In this document: piece after piece, positions 1 through 8,644 of the stretch
Numbering within the stretch: position 1 is the stretch's first letter
How the letters are laid out: each line of letters opens with the position of its first letter
Assembly: GCF_009765785.1 (NCBI RefSeq)
Contig: NZ_LMUT01000025.1
Span: 406,890 to 470,889 of the forward strand
Direction: 5' to 3'
Origin: Granulicella sp. L46
Lineage (GTDB): Bacteria > Acidobacteriota > Terriglobia > Terriglobales > Acidobacteriaceae
Length of the DNA stretch: 64,000 nucleotides
Made by a program: the position numbers and the translations under genes
Notes under the pieces: model-generated
What the model saw: the letters and a program-made list of their open reading frames with translations, nothing else
What the model was told of the DNA's origin: nothing
Database searches by the model: none

Positions 1-1367
1 GCTTTACCAACTTCCCGCGCCGCCGACTTGCCGCGATAGCTAATGACGTTCGCCGTCATGGCTGCTCCGAGCTCGCCGTATCGTTGGTAGACATATTGGA
101 TAGCCTTCTCTCGCTTGTCTTCGGAGGGGAGATCGAGGTCGATGTCCGGCCACTCACCACGGCTCTCACTCAGGAATCGCTCAAAGAGCAGCTCCATCCC
201 TACCGGGTCGATAGCAGTAATTTCGAGCGCATAGCAGACGGCAGAGTTCGCCGCGCTGCCGCGGCCTTGAATCAGGATGTCGTGCTCCTTGCAGAAACAA
301 ACGATGTCCCAAACGATGAGGAAGTATCCTGCGAAGCCAAGCCGCGCGATCAGATCGAGTTCGTGATCGACTTGTTTCTTAGCTCGTTCCAGCAAAGCAG
401 AGTCATTCTTCGGCCCGTAGCGGCGCATCACACCTTCGGCGACTCGCTTTCTAAGAAAGCTGTCCATCGTCTCGCCATCCGGCACCGGGTAGCGTGGAAA
501 CTCATAACCGAGATCACCCAGTTGGAACCGCAGACGAGCGGAGAGTTCAAGTGTCTCCGCCACAGCTCCCTGCATATCACGGAAGAGCGCCGCCATCTCT
601 CGCCCAGAGCGCAGATGCCGCCGATTGTTGAGAGCTAGTAGACGACCTGCGTGGTCGAGATCGATATGGTGGCGCACCGCGGTAAAGACATCCAGTACCT
701 CGCGGTCGTATGCCGTGGCGTAGCGAACTCCATTGGTGGCGAGGACTGGCAGCTTCAAAGACTCGGCGATTCGGATTGCCGCTTGATTGCGCCATTCCTC
801 CTCACGTTCACGGTGACGCTGGACTTCGATGTAAACGCTACCTCTTCCGAAAGTCCTTATCAGCTGTTCGACCGTCTCACGGCCTGCCTCTTCACCCCCG
901 CTAACAAGCGCAGCGGCCAACGGGCCTTCGTCACCACCCGTGAGGCAGACCAGCCCGGCGGAGTATTTCTGCAAGTCGTCGAAGGTAGCTGCTCCTTCGC
1001 ACTTGACCCTCTCCCGCATCTTGAAGCGGGTAATGAGCTGGCAAAGATTTTGGTAGCCGACCCGCGACTCACACAGCAAAGGCAGTCGCGCGGGTTCTAC
1101 GGGGTGTAGGTGTGGGAGCCACGCGGGAGGGGTGAGCCGGTTTCCGAAGCTCGATACGGCAATCTCGGCTCCGACATGAGCGTGGACGTTATTCCGCTTC
1201 GCGCTTGTATGGAACCGTGCAGAACCGTAGACACCATTGCGGTCGAGCAATGCCATCGCGGGCATCTCCAGTTCTACGGCCCGCTTGATAAGCTCCTCAG
1301 GTTGCGAAGCGCCTTCAAGAAAACTGAAGGCGCTTGAGGAGTGCAGTTCGATGTATCGCTCAGTCAT
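1..1367 (-). CDS. dnaE2: Error-prone DNA polymerase DnaE2 (N-terminal part, runs off window)
   Basis: Alpha-subunit-type C-family polymerase that works with ImuA and ImuB in damage-induced translesion synthesis. About 455 residues are visible; the family is usually a little over 1,000, so the 3' part lies beyond base 1. The N-terminal PHP region reads ELHSSSAFSFLEGAS, as in DnaE2, in which the second metal-binding His of replicative PHP domains is replaced. The polymerase core is clear: GRGSAANS, then PDIDLDLPSEDKR, with catalytic acids D408 and D410 intact. The ATG at 1365-1367 overlaps the end of imuB by 8 bases (ATGACTGA), which indicates translational coupling. The frame is open to the window edge. 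Confidence 0.93.
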   Translation of the reverse strand, partial: MTERYIELHSSSAFSFLEGASQPEELIKRAVELEMPAMALLDRNGVYGSARFHTSAKRNNVHAHVGAEIAVSSFGNRLTPPAWLPHLHPVEPARLPLLCESRVGYQNLCQLITRFKMRERVKCEGAATFDDLQKYSAGLVCLTGGDEGPLAAALVSGGEEAGRETVEQLIRTFGRGSVYIEVQRHREREEEWRNQAAIRIAESLKLPVLATNGVRYATAYDREVLDVFTAVRHHIDLDHAGRLLALNNRRHLRSGREMAALFRDMQGAVAETLELSARLRFQLGDLGYEFPRYPVPDGETMDSFLRKRVAEGVMRRYGPKNDSALLERAKKQVDHELDLIARLGFAGYFLIVWDIVCFCKEHDILIQGRGSAANSAVCYALEITAIDPVGMELLFERFLSESRGEWPDIDLDLPSEDKREKAIQYVYQRYGELGAAMTANVISYRGKSAAREVGK

Positions 1368-2868
1368 AGAGCGTCACCACCTGCCATGACTGCTCTTTCA
1401 GGTCGCGTACTAGGCAACAACAGATCATCACCCCGTCTCTGGACCGGGCAATCAGGTCCCATTGCTCCAGCGCCCAGGCCTGACGGTTCCACCAATCGCC
1501 TTCGGCCAGCCAGGGGCCGTAGGCGTGTTCCACTTCATACCTGCAATCTCGAAAAACGAAGGATGCCGGTTGCCGATCGCGCAACGTGATCGACACCCTC
1601 TGCGGCGGACGGAGTTGTCGCATCGCCGTCAAAGAGCTAACAGTCGTGGACGAGGGGCTATGGACTGGCGGGACTTTGAAGGGCTCGACACGAAAGCTGT
1701 CGGGTTGGTTCGTGTCTCGGAGTACGGGACTGCCCACGCACTCATCCCCCACCAGAGCGCGGATGCGTGCGAGCGTTACATCTAGACGCATTGGCTCCGG
1801 CAGTTGGGGAGAAAACAAGCCGAGCTGCACCTTGCTGGTGCTACCGGGCTCAGCAGTGAGAGTGACCGCAACAATCGCGGCCTGTGGCGGATGCGTCTCC
1901 AGATCGAGATGCACCAGCTTGATCCACAGCGAGCGATCATTGGTGGGAAGGTTCGGTCGTACCGTTCGGACGTGCGTGGTACCGCCCTCTAAGGACAGTG
2001 TGATAATGACCGACGCAAGTGCAAGGACACGGGCCATAGCGCGAACGGTGAGCTGTTCGAACATGACTCCTAAGACAAAAAGGAGTGAGTCCAGCTGCTC
2101 GACTGGCGTATCCAACTCCATTCGTTCTTGAAGCTCAAAGGCCGCTTCATGCGGCACGAAGTGATGGGGGAGTTCGCCCCGAGCTAATTGGCGAAGGCGT
2201 CTGCCTTCCTGCCCTATACGTGCAATCAATTCCTTTTCTGGAAGAGCTGCCAAGGCGCCGAGTGTGCGGATACCCCATAAAGCAAACGTCTCAGCGTGCT
2301 CGCTTGACACGTTCAGAACGTTGAGCGGCAACGGAGCGAGAGCTGGGCCTTCGTTGCCGGGTTCAATGAGCGTGATGCGTGTGGATGAGCCGCGAACACA
2401 GGACAGCGCAGTGTAGAAGTTCCTGCTCATCGCAACCGATGCGCTTACCCCAACGGCTTGCACACAACGCAACAACTTCCGCGCTAACACTTCAGGCGTG
2501 CCAAGCAGTTTTTCCGTCCCCGCAATATCAATCACACAGAGGAAGGAGCAGCCATCGCTACGATCTTCGACGCGCGGGGAGAAGGCGCCCGCGGACTCCA
2601 GCAGGACCGCGTGTGTCGAGACCTCTTCCGAACGTGATCGTGGAAGCACGATCAACGAAGAGAAGGTGTCCAGTTCTACTCTCGTCATCCCACGGACTAT
2701 GCCCAGATAGCGGGCTTTCGCATTGAACGAGCAAACCGTTTGCAGCGGTGGTTCACCTTCGACAACAACGACGGGCTGTCCTCGCAGCTCTGGCCGCAGC
2801 CGCAAGATCGCTTGCGCAGGAAACTCCTTCGCGTACAAGCACGCATACAGTTCGCCGACATGGTTCAT
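1360..2868 (-). CDS. imuB: ImuB, catalytically inactive Y-family polymerase-like mutasome protein
   Basis: Y-family polymerase homologue (502 aa) that in studied systems acts as a scaffold linking DnaE2 to the sliding clamp. The acidic residues of active Y-family enzymes are missing: the first motif reads ELYACLYAKEF and the second DGCSFLCVIDIAG, without the usual DxD/SIDE acids. A clamp-binding pentapeptide QLGLF lies at residues 348-352. An ATG five codons upstream (2883) is possible, but the ATG at 2868 forms an ATGA overlap with the imuA stop, so it is preferred. The stop overlaps the dnaE2 start. The three genes form one operon. Confidence 0.92.
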   Translation of the reverse strand: MNHVGELYACLYAKEFPAQAILRLRPELRGQPVVVVEGEPPLQTVCSFNAKARYLGIVRGMTRVELDTFSSLIVLPRSRSEEVSTHAVLLESAGAFSPRVEDRSDGCSFLCVIDIAGTEKLLGTPEVLARKLLRCVQAVGVSASVAMSRNFYTALSCVRGSSTRITLIEPGNEGPALAPLPLNVLNVSSEHAETFALWGIRTLGALAALPEKELIARIGQEGRRLRQLARGELPHHFVPHEAAFELQERMELDTPVEQLDSLLFVLGVMFEQLTVRAMARVLALASVIITLSLEGGTTHVRTVRPNLPTNDRSLWIKLVHLDLETHPPQAAIVAVTLTAEPGSTSKVQLGLFSPQLPEPMRLDVTLARIRALVGDECVGSPVLRDTNQPDSFRVEPFKVPPVHSPSSTTVSSLTAMRQLRPPQRVSITLRDRQPASFVFRDCRYEVEHAYGPWLAEGDWWNRQAWALEQWDLIARSRDGVMICCCLVRDLKEQSWQVVTLYD

Positions 2869-3905
2869 CGAATGCCTGCCCATACTGTTTTGCTTTGCCA
2901 GTCGGCACCGCTTGCCCGTTGCGGAGACTTGTGGAAGGGAACGACGTTCGCCGAGACTTCGGTGAATCGCTGACGTGATACCTCGATATGGCGTTCAAGA
3001 CCGACAAGCACGGTGCTCTCCCCGGAGAACGGTGGTCCTGCTTGGAGACGCAGGACAAGTCCAGCGCTGCTCTTCGAGCAGGCGTGTTGTGTCAGCAGGA
3101 GGACACTCGTCCGGCTCCTCTCCGCAGCCGTGCCATAGCGGAACCATGTCGCCAGAGGTATGCGCGAGACGTATTCAGGTGCAATGCTTCCCAGGTCCAG
3201 CACGATTGCACTGAATCCGCCGGCCTGCAACAGCAGATCGGTGACGCGCAATGCCTGCTCGATCCTCGACCATGGCTTTGCTGTGTGAGGTGAAAGAGGG
3301 TGGCGTTTAGAGGGCTGAAAAGTGTATGGCTCAACTGCGTCTCGTTCAACCTGAATCCTTCGTTGCGGCTCGGCGCAGCGGGGGGCGACGACATCACGTC
3401 GTAGCAAGCCGCTGACTCCATCGGACAGACCCTTTGTCTCCGTGCGAGGATGCGGGCCGAAGCCGCCACCATGCAGTCCTCTCTTCGCTGCGGGCGGCGC
3501 AAGATACTGCTCAGGTAGTACGAAGGTGTCTTGCGAAGAGGACGCAGGTTGACTGGCAGGCTGTACGCCGCAGCGAACCCAGAGAAGCCGTTTCAGGTCT
3601 ATGCCGGATGCAGCGGCGGATTCAGGGCTGAGCGCGTTCGATACATCGATCCACGCACAGACTCTCTCCGCCTTCGTGACCTGAGCCACGAACGAAAGAG
3701 CGAGAGCCGTTCTCCCAGAGCACTCTGCCCCAATCATCTCTGTTACAGCGCCTACCGGAAGTCCGCCGTCCAGGACGGTATCAATCGTTGCAATGCCTGT
3801 AGGCACGACCTCTCGAATCGTTTTCACCGCAGGTGTGAGAGCGGACGGGATTCGGTCTGCCAAGGCAGCTTCGATCTGGGTATGGAGGGCGGCTGCGGAG
3901 CGCAT
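2865..3905 (-). CDS. imuA: ImuA, RecA/SulA-like mutasome protein
   Basis: RecA-fold protein of 346 residues, first gene of the imuA-imuB-dnaE2 cassette. It has the expected core (GGLPVGAVTEMIG, then a degenerate Walker A at residues 59-66, GAECSGRT) in which Arg replaces the usual Lys, so nucleotide binding may be weak. Known ImuA proteins bind RecA and ImuB and are needed for induced mutagenesis. The sequence between residues about 115 and 200 is low in recognisable motifs and may be a lineage-specific insertion. Regulation is probably by the SOS response, but no convincing LexA box could be identified (see the candidate just upstream). Confidence 0.88.
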   Translation of the reverse strand: MRSAAALHTQIEAALADRIPSALTPAVKTIREVVPTGIATIDTVLDGGLPVGAVTEMIGAECSGRTALALSFVAQVTKAERVCAWIDVSNALSPESAAASGIDLKRLLWVRCGVQPASQPASSSQDTFVLPEQYLAPPAAKRGLHGGGFGPHPRTETKGLSDGVSGLLRRDVVAPRCAEPQRRIQVERDAVEPYTFQPSKRHPLSPHTAKPWSRIEQALRVTDLLLQAGGFSAIVLDLGSIAPEYVSRIPLATWFRYGTAAERSRTSVLLLTQHACSKSSAGLVLRLQAGPPFSGESTVLVGLERHIEVSRQRFTEVSANVVPFHKSPQRASGADWQSKTVWAGIR

Positions 3906-3928
3906 AATCTTCGCTTAATCTTCGCTTA
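3905..3928 (-). repeat. Tandem 11-base repeat directly upstream of imuA
   Basis: The plus strand carries TAATCTTCGCTTA twice (3905-3917 and 3916-3928), giving a perfect tandem duplication with an 11-base period that ends at the imuA start codon. On the coding strand this puts two copies of AAGCGAAGATTA in the leader, so the ribosome-binding region is duplicated. The duplication itself is seen directly. An effect on translation is inference. Confidence 0.7.
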
Positions 3929-3939
3929 TTGCCCCAAGA

Positions 3940-3958
3940 TGTACAACTCGCGAATACA
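3940..3958. promoter_or_regulatory. Weak candidate operator upstream of imuA
   Basis: TGTA and TACA half-sites are separated by 11 bases around a central TCGCGA, 35 bases upstream of the imuA start. The position would suit a LexA or other SOS operator, but the sequence is not a close match to the E. coli or Gram-positive LexA boxes, and only the outer four bases are symmetric. Confidence 0.2.
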
Positions 3959-4100
3959 GTAGAAACTATGCAGTCGTTCCGTAAGTATCTGAAAAAAGAT
4001 CTTATCGCGTAAAGATTTTTAAGGGAGTTCAGGAGTCAAAGATCACCTTCTGTATAGGGCGAGACAAGCAAGGTAGCCCCTTGGCTTTCAGTCTAGCCGT

Positions 4101-4124
4101 CGGAAAACGGTGTTTCCGCAACTT
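4101..4124. repeat. Dispersed palindromic repeat, copy 1
   Basis: CGGAAAACGGTGTTTCCG followed by CAACTT. It is an inverted repeat (GGAAA/TTTCC) and one of at least six related intergenic copies in the window, all in the same orientation. Confidence 0.6.
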
Positions 4125-4214
4125 GGCCAGGAGAAAACCCGGACCCTGGGATTTAGCAACACCCAAAGGTTCGTCGTGGCCGGCGCGCCCGCCGGTCCCA
4201 CGTCACGTTTTCGT

Positions 4215-4236
4215 AACTCGCCGGCGCCGGCGAGTT
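4215..4236. repeat. Perfect 22-base palindrome
   Basis: The left half AACTCGCCGGC is followed without a gap by its exact complement GCCGGCGAGTT. It lies in a non-coding interval and has no T-run after it, so it does not look like an ordinary terminator. Its role is unknown. Confidence 0.85.
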
Positions 4237-4499
4237 TCCTAACTCACCCTTCCCAAACCGATGAAGGCTGCATTGCCCAGTCCGGACCGCCTGTTCGAGG
4301 AGTATTTGTTAACACCCAATCGCTCCCGAGGCTTACTGTCAGCTACACGATGGATGATGATCGCCGCGAAAGATTACCGCCCGCGCTCATGGTCTGGGGC
4401 AGAAGAGATTCGACGCGCCCAAAAGATGTCGTCAGTTATCGAAAGATAGTCCTCCACCAAGTCTGAGTCCTGAGTATACGGCCCGCTCTGTTTGCGCAG

Positions 4500-5519
4500 T
4501 TAGAGTCCAGATGTCAGGTGCCGGGCGCTATTGTGTGTTGGAGATGCAAGGTTGGACTTACTATGCCTACTGACCGATTTCAGTGGCAGAGTGGCTGACA
4601 GAGGCACTTTGTGGCTTACATCATCAGTTGTAAGCATGTGTTTCGCAAGCTGCCAGAATGCCACATGCGCAGACGATTGCCACTTTTCCGAGTGTCTGAT
4701 CATCTGCGAATAAACACGAATTTTGTCTTTTGGCCAGGATAAGGGGACCAATTGATGTTGTGCCAATTCTTCCTCGACAGCAATCCGGGGCAGCACGGCG
4801 ACGCCCATACCCGCTGAAGCACATCTCTTGATCGCCTCGATGCTGGGAAGTGCAAGGGTCTTGTTAAGAGCAGCGCCTGCCTCCGAGACAACTCGTTCGA
4901 AGAGCACTCTGTAGCCGCAACTTCGTTCAGTTAAAAGCACCTGCTCGTCCCTCAGCATGTCCGCATTCAATCGATTGACGGAAGCGAGTCGATGTCCGGG
5001 CGAAACCAGGATAAGAACATCCTCCACTGACAGAGTCTCTACGATCAGGTTGCCGCTCTTGTGCTGCTGATCAAGCACAAACGCTATTTCGATCGAAGAG
5101 TCCAGCTTGAGCTGTCCAGCATGGAATTCGCAATTATCCGCTGCTATTACTGAAATCTCTACCTGAGGATGCATCTTTTGAAATCTGCTGATCACGCGTG
5201 GTAGACGATGAGTCAGCAATGTCTCTGACGCCCCAATGGTTAATGCACCACTCGGCTTGCGACCATTACCGACAACTGTGCGAGCCTCACTCGCTAAGGA
5301 AAGAATCCGATCTGTGTAGCTCGCCATCATTTGACCGGCATTCGTCAGTTCAACTCGGCGGCCGATCCGGTCGAAAAGCTGAACCCCGAGATCCTCTTCC
5401 AATGCCTGGATCTGAGCGGTCACGCTTGACTGCGCGTAGCCCAAGACGGCTGCAGCACGCGTCACGCTTTGTCGGGCCGCTACGGCCTGGAACGTTCTTA
5501 GCTGGCGAAGCTCATACAT
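4500..5519 (-). CDS. LysR-family transcriptional regulator
   Basis: 339 residues, normal length for the family plus a short C-terminal tail. The N-terminal winged helix-turn-helix is typical (residues 1-60: MYELRQLRTFQAVAARQSVT, AAAVLGYAQSSVTAQIQALEEDLGVQLFDR), followed by a two-lobed effector domain. The gene is divergent from the cyclotransferase-like/dienelactone-hydrolase pair starting at 5623 and probably controls it; this is the usual LysR arrangement. A T-N11-A inverted repeat lies just upstream of its ATG (5523-5539), which also suggests autoregulation. The effector is unknown. Confidence 0.9.
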   Translation of the reverse strand: MYELRQLRTFQAVAARQSVTRAAAVLGYAQSSVTAQIQALEEDLGVQLFDRIGRRVELTNAGQMMASYTDRILSLASEARTVVGNGRKPSGALTIGASETLLTHRLPRVISRFQKMHPQVEISVIAADNCEFHAGQLKLDSSIEIAFVLDQQHKSGNLIVETLSVEDVLILVSPGHRLASVNRLNADMLRDEQVLLTERSCGYRVLFERVVSEAGAALNKTLALPSIEAIKRCASAGMGVAVLPRIAVEEELAQHQLVPLSWPKDKIRVYSQMIRHSEKWQSSAHVAFWQLAKHMLTTDDVSHKVPLSATLPLKSVSRHSKSNLASPTHNSARHLTSGL

Positions 5520-5522
5520 ATT

Positions 5523-5539
5523 AATCGTCCCTACCGATT
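5523..5539. promoter_or_regulatory. Candidate LysR operator
   Basis: AATCG, seven bases, CGATT: a perfect interrupted palindrome that contains the T-N11-A core typical of LysR-type sites. It lies 4 bases upstream of the regulator's start codon in the divergent intergenic region. Confidence 0.45.
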
Positions 5540-5622
5540 AGTTATATCGAAACAAATCGTTGGACGCAATGAATCTCGAAAGGGGACACTGATCAAACAG
5601 ACGCTCCCTCTTGGAGAAATGG

Positions 5623-6084
5623 ATGACGACAGCACGACATGCAATTTGGGCATTTTTTTATGGCACGATCATGGATTCCACAGTGATGAAAGACTTCGGG
5701 GTAACGGTCACTGACGCGATTCCTGCGAAGCTACCAGGGTTCGACCTCGTCGTGCGCCCTCGACCGAATCTCGTCCCATCTGATCGTGCGGTCGTGTTCG
5801 GGGCGCTGATGACCGTGACACATGAAGACCTCACAACTATCTACTCTGGCCTGGAGAAGAACTTCCGAATCAAATACGTCCCCCAAGCGGTCCTAGCGAC
5901 CACGCGAGAGGGCTTCGTTTTGCCAGCACTCTGCTACATCGTTCCACAGCTGCCTGAATCTGCACCGGATCCCGCATTTGTCAAGCAGCTTGCTCAATGC
6001 GTGCGGTCGATGGGGCACCCCGAGTGGTATGTCGCCCATGTGGAATCGTTCGGTCTGCCGCCCAGGAAAGAGGAAGATAGGTGA
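5623..6084 (+). CDS. Gamma-glutamylcyclotransferase-like (AIG2-like) protein
   Basis: 153 residues. The N-terminal motif FFYGTIMD, the later FGALMTVTHEDLTTIYSGLE and the aromatic strand YVPQAVLAT resemble the small cyclotransferase/AIG2-like fold (YGTLM motif at the start, strand-rich body). The substrate is not known. A TTG start at 5611 is open, but ATG 5623 is preferred because GGAGA (5613-5617) lies at good distance. The stop overlaps the next gene by four bases (GTGA), so the two are translationally coupled. It is divergent from the LysR gene. Confidence 0.55.
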   Translation: MTTARHAIWAFFYGTIMDSTVMKDFGVTVTDAIPAKLPGFDLVVRPRPNLVPSDRAVVFGALMTVTHEDLTTIYSGLEKNFRIKYVPQAVLATTREGFVLPALCYIVPQLPESAPDPAFVKQLAQCVRSMGHPEWYVAHVESFGLPPRKEEDR

Positions 6085-6818
6085 GCACGGTGGATGTGTT
6101 GAATGAACCACTCGAATACAGGGACGGAGAAGTGCTTTGTGAAGGTCACGTTGCCTTCAATACATTAAGCCGCGCAAGGCGACCGTGTGTATTGATTGCT
6201 CATGCATGGGACGGCCCAAACGAACAGATCCGAGCCAAAGCGTCGGACCTTGCCCGGTTGGGGTATCTCGGATTCGCACTCGACGTATACGGTAAGGGCA
6301 TTCGTGGCGGTGCATCCGACGATAATACGGAGCTTATGGCTCCTTACATAGGTGACAGGGCTTTGCTCAGACGCCGCTTGCTTGCGGCGTTCGCCGCAGC
6401 AAGGCGACATTCCTTCGCAGATACCAGCCGTATCGCCGTTATTGGATATTGCTTCGGCGGCCTATGTGCGCTCGATTTGGCACGCGCTGCTCCGCCGGAA
6501 CTACGGGGCGTGGTGAGTGTTCATGGCAGTTTGAATGCACCGGAGTTTTCGCACACACGGGCGATTACAGCGAAGGTTCTCGTCATTCACGGATGGAAAG
6601 ACCCGATTGCACCAGAGGAAGATGTTTTGGCCCTGACTCGTGAGCTGTCCGATGCCGGTTCCGACTGGCAGATGCTCCTCTACGGTCAGGTAGCACATGC
6701 ATTTACGAACCCCGCTGCTAACAACCGTCGCAGTGGGATCTACTACGACGAAACAGCGGATCGTCGATCATGGGTAGCAACCTGTAGTTTTCTTGAGGAA
6801 ACTCTTGGGCCGCTGTAA
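6081..6818 (+). CDS. Dienelactone hydrolase family alpha/beta hydrolase
   Basis: 245 residues with a complete DLH-type triad: nucleophile C124 in GYCFGG, D174 in HGWKDPIAP and H206 in GQVAHAF. The family hydrolyses dienelactones or related esters in the cytoplasm. There is no signal peptide. Translation starts at GTG 6081, overlapping the upstream stop (GTGA), so it forms a two-gene operon with the cyclotransferase-like gene, probably controlled by the divergent LysR protein. The true substrate cannot be told from sequence. Confidence 0.85.
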   Translation: MSTVDVLNEPLEYRDGEVLCEGHVAFNTLSRARRPCVLIAHAWDGPNEQIRAKASDLARLGYLGFALDVYGKGIRGGASDDNTELMAPYIGDRALLRRRLLAAFAAARRHSFADTSRIAVIGYCFGGLCALDLARAAPPELRGVVSVHGSLNAPEFSHTRAITAKVLVIHGWKDPIAPEEDVLALTRELSDAGSDWQMLLYGQVAHAFTNPAANNRRSGIYYDETADRRSWVATCSFLEETLGPL

Positions 6819-6946
6819 CCATCTGGAGAATGTCACCGTCGGATCTCGAGCAGGCGTTCGGATGAGATAAGCGTAAAGGTCGAAGCGCCATGCAACTGGT
6901 GGTCCTTGCTGAATGCAGAATTAGTTCTAGATCGCGGATATTTATT

Positions 6947-7897
6947 ATGAATAGTCCACAACTCAGTAACTCAGCCGGAGCGAAGAACGTGGTGCTCGCT
7001 CTTTCAATCGGTGTAACCCTCCTGCTGTGGGCATCAGCATTCGCGGGCATTCGTGTCGGCTTGTCAGGCTACGCTCCGCAGCATTTGGTGTTACTACGGT
7101 TGCTTACAGCATCGGTTGCGCTATTTTTCATTGCCCCATTCAAGCGGGTCAGGGTTCCACAGTTACAGGATGTTCCCTCGCTCTTCGTACTTGGACTGAC
7201 TGGCATTACGGGGTACAACCTTGCACTCAGTTTCGGAGAAACCCATGTGTCTTCCGGAACAGCAAGTCTTCTGGTCAACTGTGCTCCCGTTATAACGGCC
7301 GTACTTGCGGTGCTCCTCTTGAAAGAACGCATCCTGCTGCGGGGTTGGATCGGCCTAATCGTGAGCTTGGGCGGAGTCGCCATCATCGTGACTACTTCCG
7401 GTAACCGTGTTGCGTTCAATCCATGGGCATTCTTGGTCTTGCTCGCGGCTGCGCTTCAATCCATATTCGTCATTCTGCAAAAAAGACTTCTCGCCGACTA
7501 CCAACCGTTGGAGTTGACTTGCTACGCAATATGGAGCGGGACGCTGGTGAGCCTGGTATTTCTTCCGGGATTTGCGACTGCCTGCAGAGAAGCTTCACTC
7601 CAAGCCACGCTCGCGGTGATATATCTCGGAATTTTTCCAGCAGCGCTCGCATATCTCTCGTGGGCAGTTGTGCTTTCCCGTCTGCCTGCCACGCGAGCGG
7701 TTAGCCTGCTTTACGCCATTCCCGTGCTTTCATTCATTATTGCCTGGTTCTGGCTACACGAAAGCCTGCAGTTTTCTACCGTAGCAGGAGGCACTTTTGC
7801 TCTCGCCGGCGTGATGCTTCTAAATACAGCTGGACGTGAGAAAAGGAATCAGAATCCAGCGCAATTTGCGCAGCGGCCAGTTGAGCCAGTTGATTAA
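6947..7897 (+). CDS. EamA/DMT-family inner-membrane transporter
   Basis: About ten hydrophobic segments in two similar halves, each with the EamA pattern. The first half contains LLLWASAFAGIRVGLSGYAPQHLVLLR and the second FVILQKRLLADYQPLELTCYAIW. Such proteins export metabolites or amino acids. The reading frame is open back to an ATG at 6890; the ATG at 6947 (316 aa) places the start just before the first membrane segment, but neither start has a clear ribosome-binding site. It follows the hydrolase by about 130 bases and may be a separate unit. Confidence 0.85.
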   Translation: MNSPQLSNSAGAKNVVLALSIGVTLLLWASAFAGIRVGLSGYAPQHLVLLRLLTASVALFFIAPFKRVRVPQLQDVPSLFVLGLTGITGYNLALSFGETHVSSGTASLLVNCAPVITAVLAVLLLKERILLRGWIGLIVSLGGVAIIVTTSGNRVAFNPWAFLVLLAAALQSIFVILQKRLLADYQPLELTCYAIWSGTLVSLVFLPGFATACREASLQATLAVIYLGIFPAALAYLSWAVVLSRLPATRAVSLLYAIPVLSFIIAWFWLHESLQFSTVAGGTFALAGVMLLNTAGREKRNQNPAQFAQRPVEPVD

Positions 7898-8025
7898 TGT
7901 TATGAAGTGTCTGGTCACACTATGCGGGGAAATCACCATTCTTCAAGTGTCGGATCGATCCCTACTTGGTTGTCATCCCAATAATCCAAAATTCACCCGA
8001 AATTATTTTTATGAGGGGGCCGATC

Positions 8026-8520
8026 ATGAATCCGCCAATTGGAGCAATGCAAATCGTGTCGATGCTCGCACTCGACGCGAATGCGCTGATAGCACTCAAT
8101 AATGTGCACGCTAGAGAACTTTCCTGGGTAGAGAAACCACAATTCGAGACAATGATCCATAATGCCGTCTACGCTCGCGGCATCGCTCCCAATAAGGGTT
8201 TTCTTATCGCCTTTGATCAGAATGCCCTGTACGAAAACTTCAACTTCCTCTGGTTCCGAGCCCGTTATGAGAATTTCATCTATGTGGATCGAATCGTTGT
8301 ACATTCTGCATTCCGTGGCCAAGGGGTAGCCCGCGCACTCTACGAGGACCTGTTCAAACTCGCTAGGTCGCAATCGCAGAACTTGATTGTTTGCGAAGTG
8401 AATTCAGACCCGCCAAATCCCGTCTCGGATTTATTTCACAACCGGTTGGGGTTCAATCATGTTGGCGATAGCCTGATTCCATCCGGCAAGCGTGTTCAAT
8501 ACCTTGCAAAGCACCTTTGA
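8026..8520 (+). CDS. GNAT-family N-acetyltransferase
   Basis: 164 residues. The acetyl-CoA-binding motif A is clear (YVDRIVVHSAFRGQGVARAL, with the RGQGVA loop), and a C-terminal strand follows with NRLGFNHVGD. The substrate is unknown. The start at ATG 8026 is chosen because AGGGGG (8014-8019) sits six bases upstream; earlier in-frame starts lack such a site. It is a stand-alone gene, convergent with the ArsR gene. Confidence 0.85.
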   Translation: MNPPIGAMQIVSMLALDANALIALNNVHARELSWVEKPQFETMIHNAVYARGIAPNKGFLIAFDQNALYENFNFLWFRARYENFIYVDRIVVHSAFRGQGVARALYEDLFKLARSQSQNLIVCEVNSDPPNPVSDLFHNRLGFNHVGDSLIPSGKRVQYLAKHL

Positions 8521-8644
8521 TTCGGGAGACGTTGCCACGCTACCTCTGGACTCTTCTGTGCCGGATTAAGGTGGCGAGGGGTAGTGGACCGCTCGAAATC
8601 ATCTGTGCTTTGAGTCCAGAGAGACATCAACATTCTCGAGGCTG

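Larger units (their letters stand above)
3906..4499. other. Gene-free interval between imuA and the LysR gene
   Basis: About 590 bases without a convincing gene. It holds the duplicated imuA leader, one copy of the dispersed GAAAACGG-type repeat (4101-4124) and a perfect 22-base palindrome (4215-4236). Open frames on the plus strand (about 4110-4466) have neither a recognisable protein sequence nor a ribosome-binding site. Confidence 0.6.

Noticed and set aside
84-1109. Plus-strand open frames opposite dnaE2
   Set aside because: The minus strand encodes an uninterrupted DnaE2 N-terminus with correct motifs.
4110-4466. 118-codon plus-strand frame
   Set aside because: No ribosome-binding site, no recognisable protein; it covers the repeat and the 22-base palindrome.
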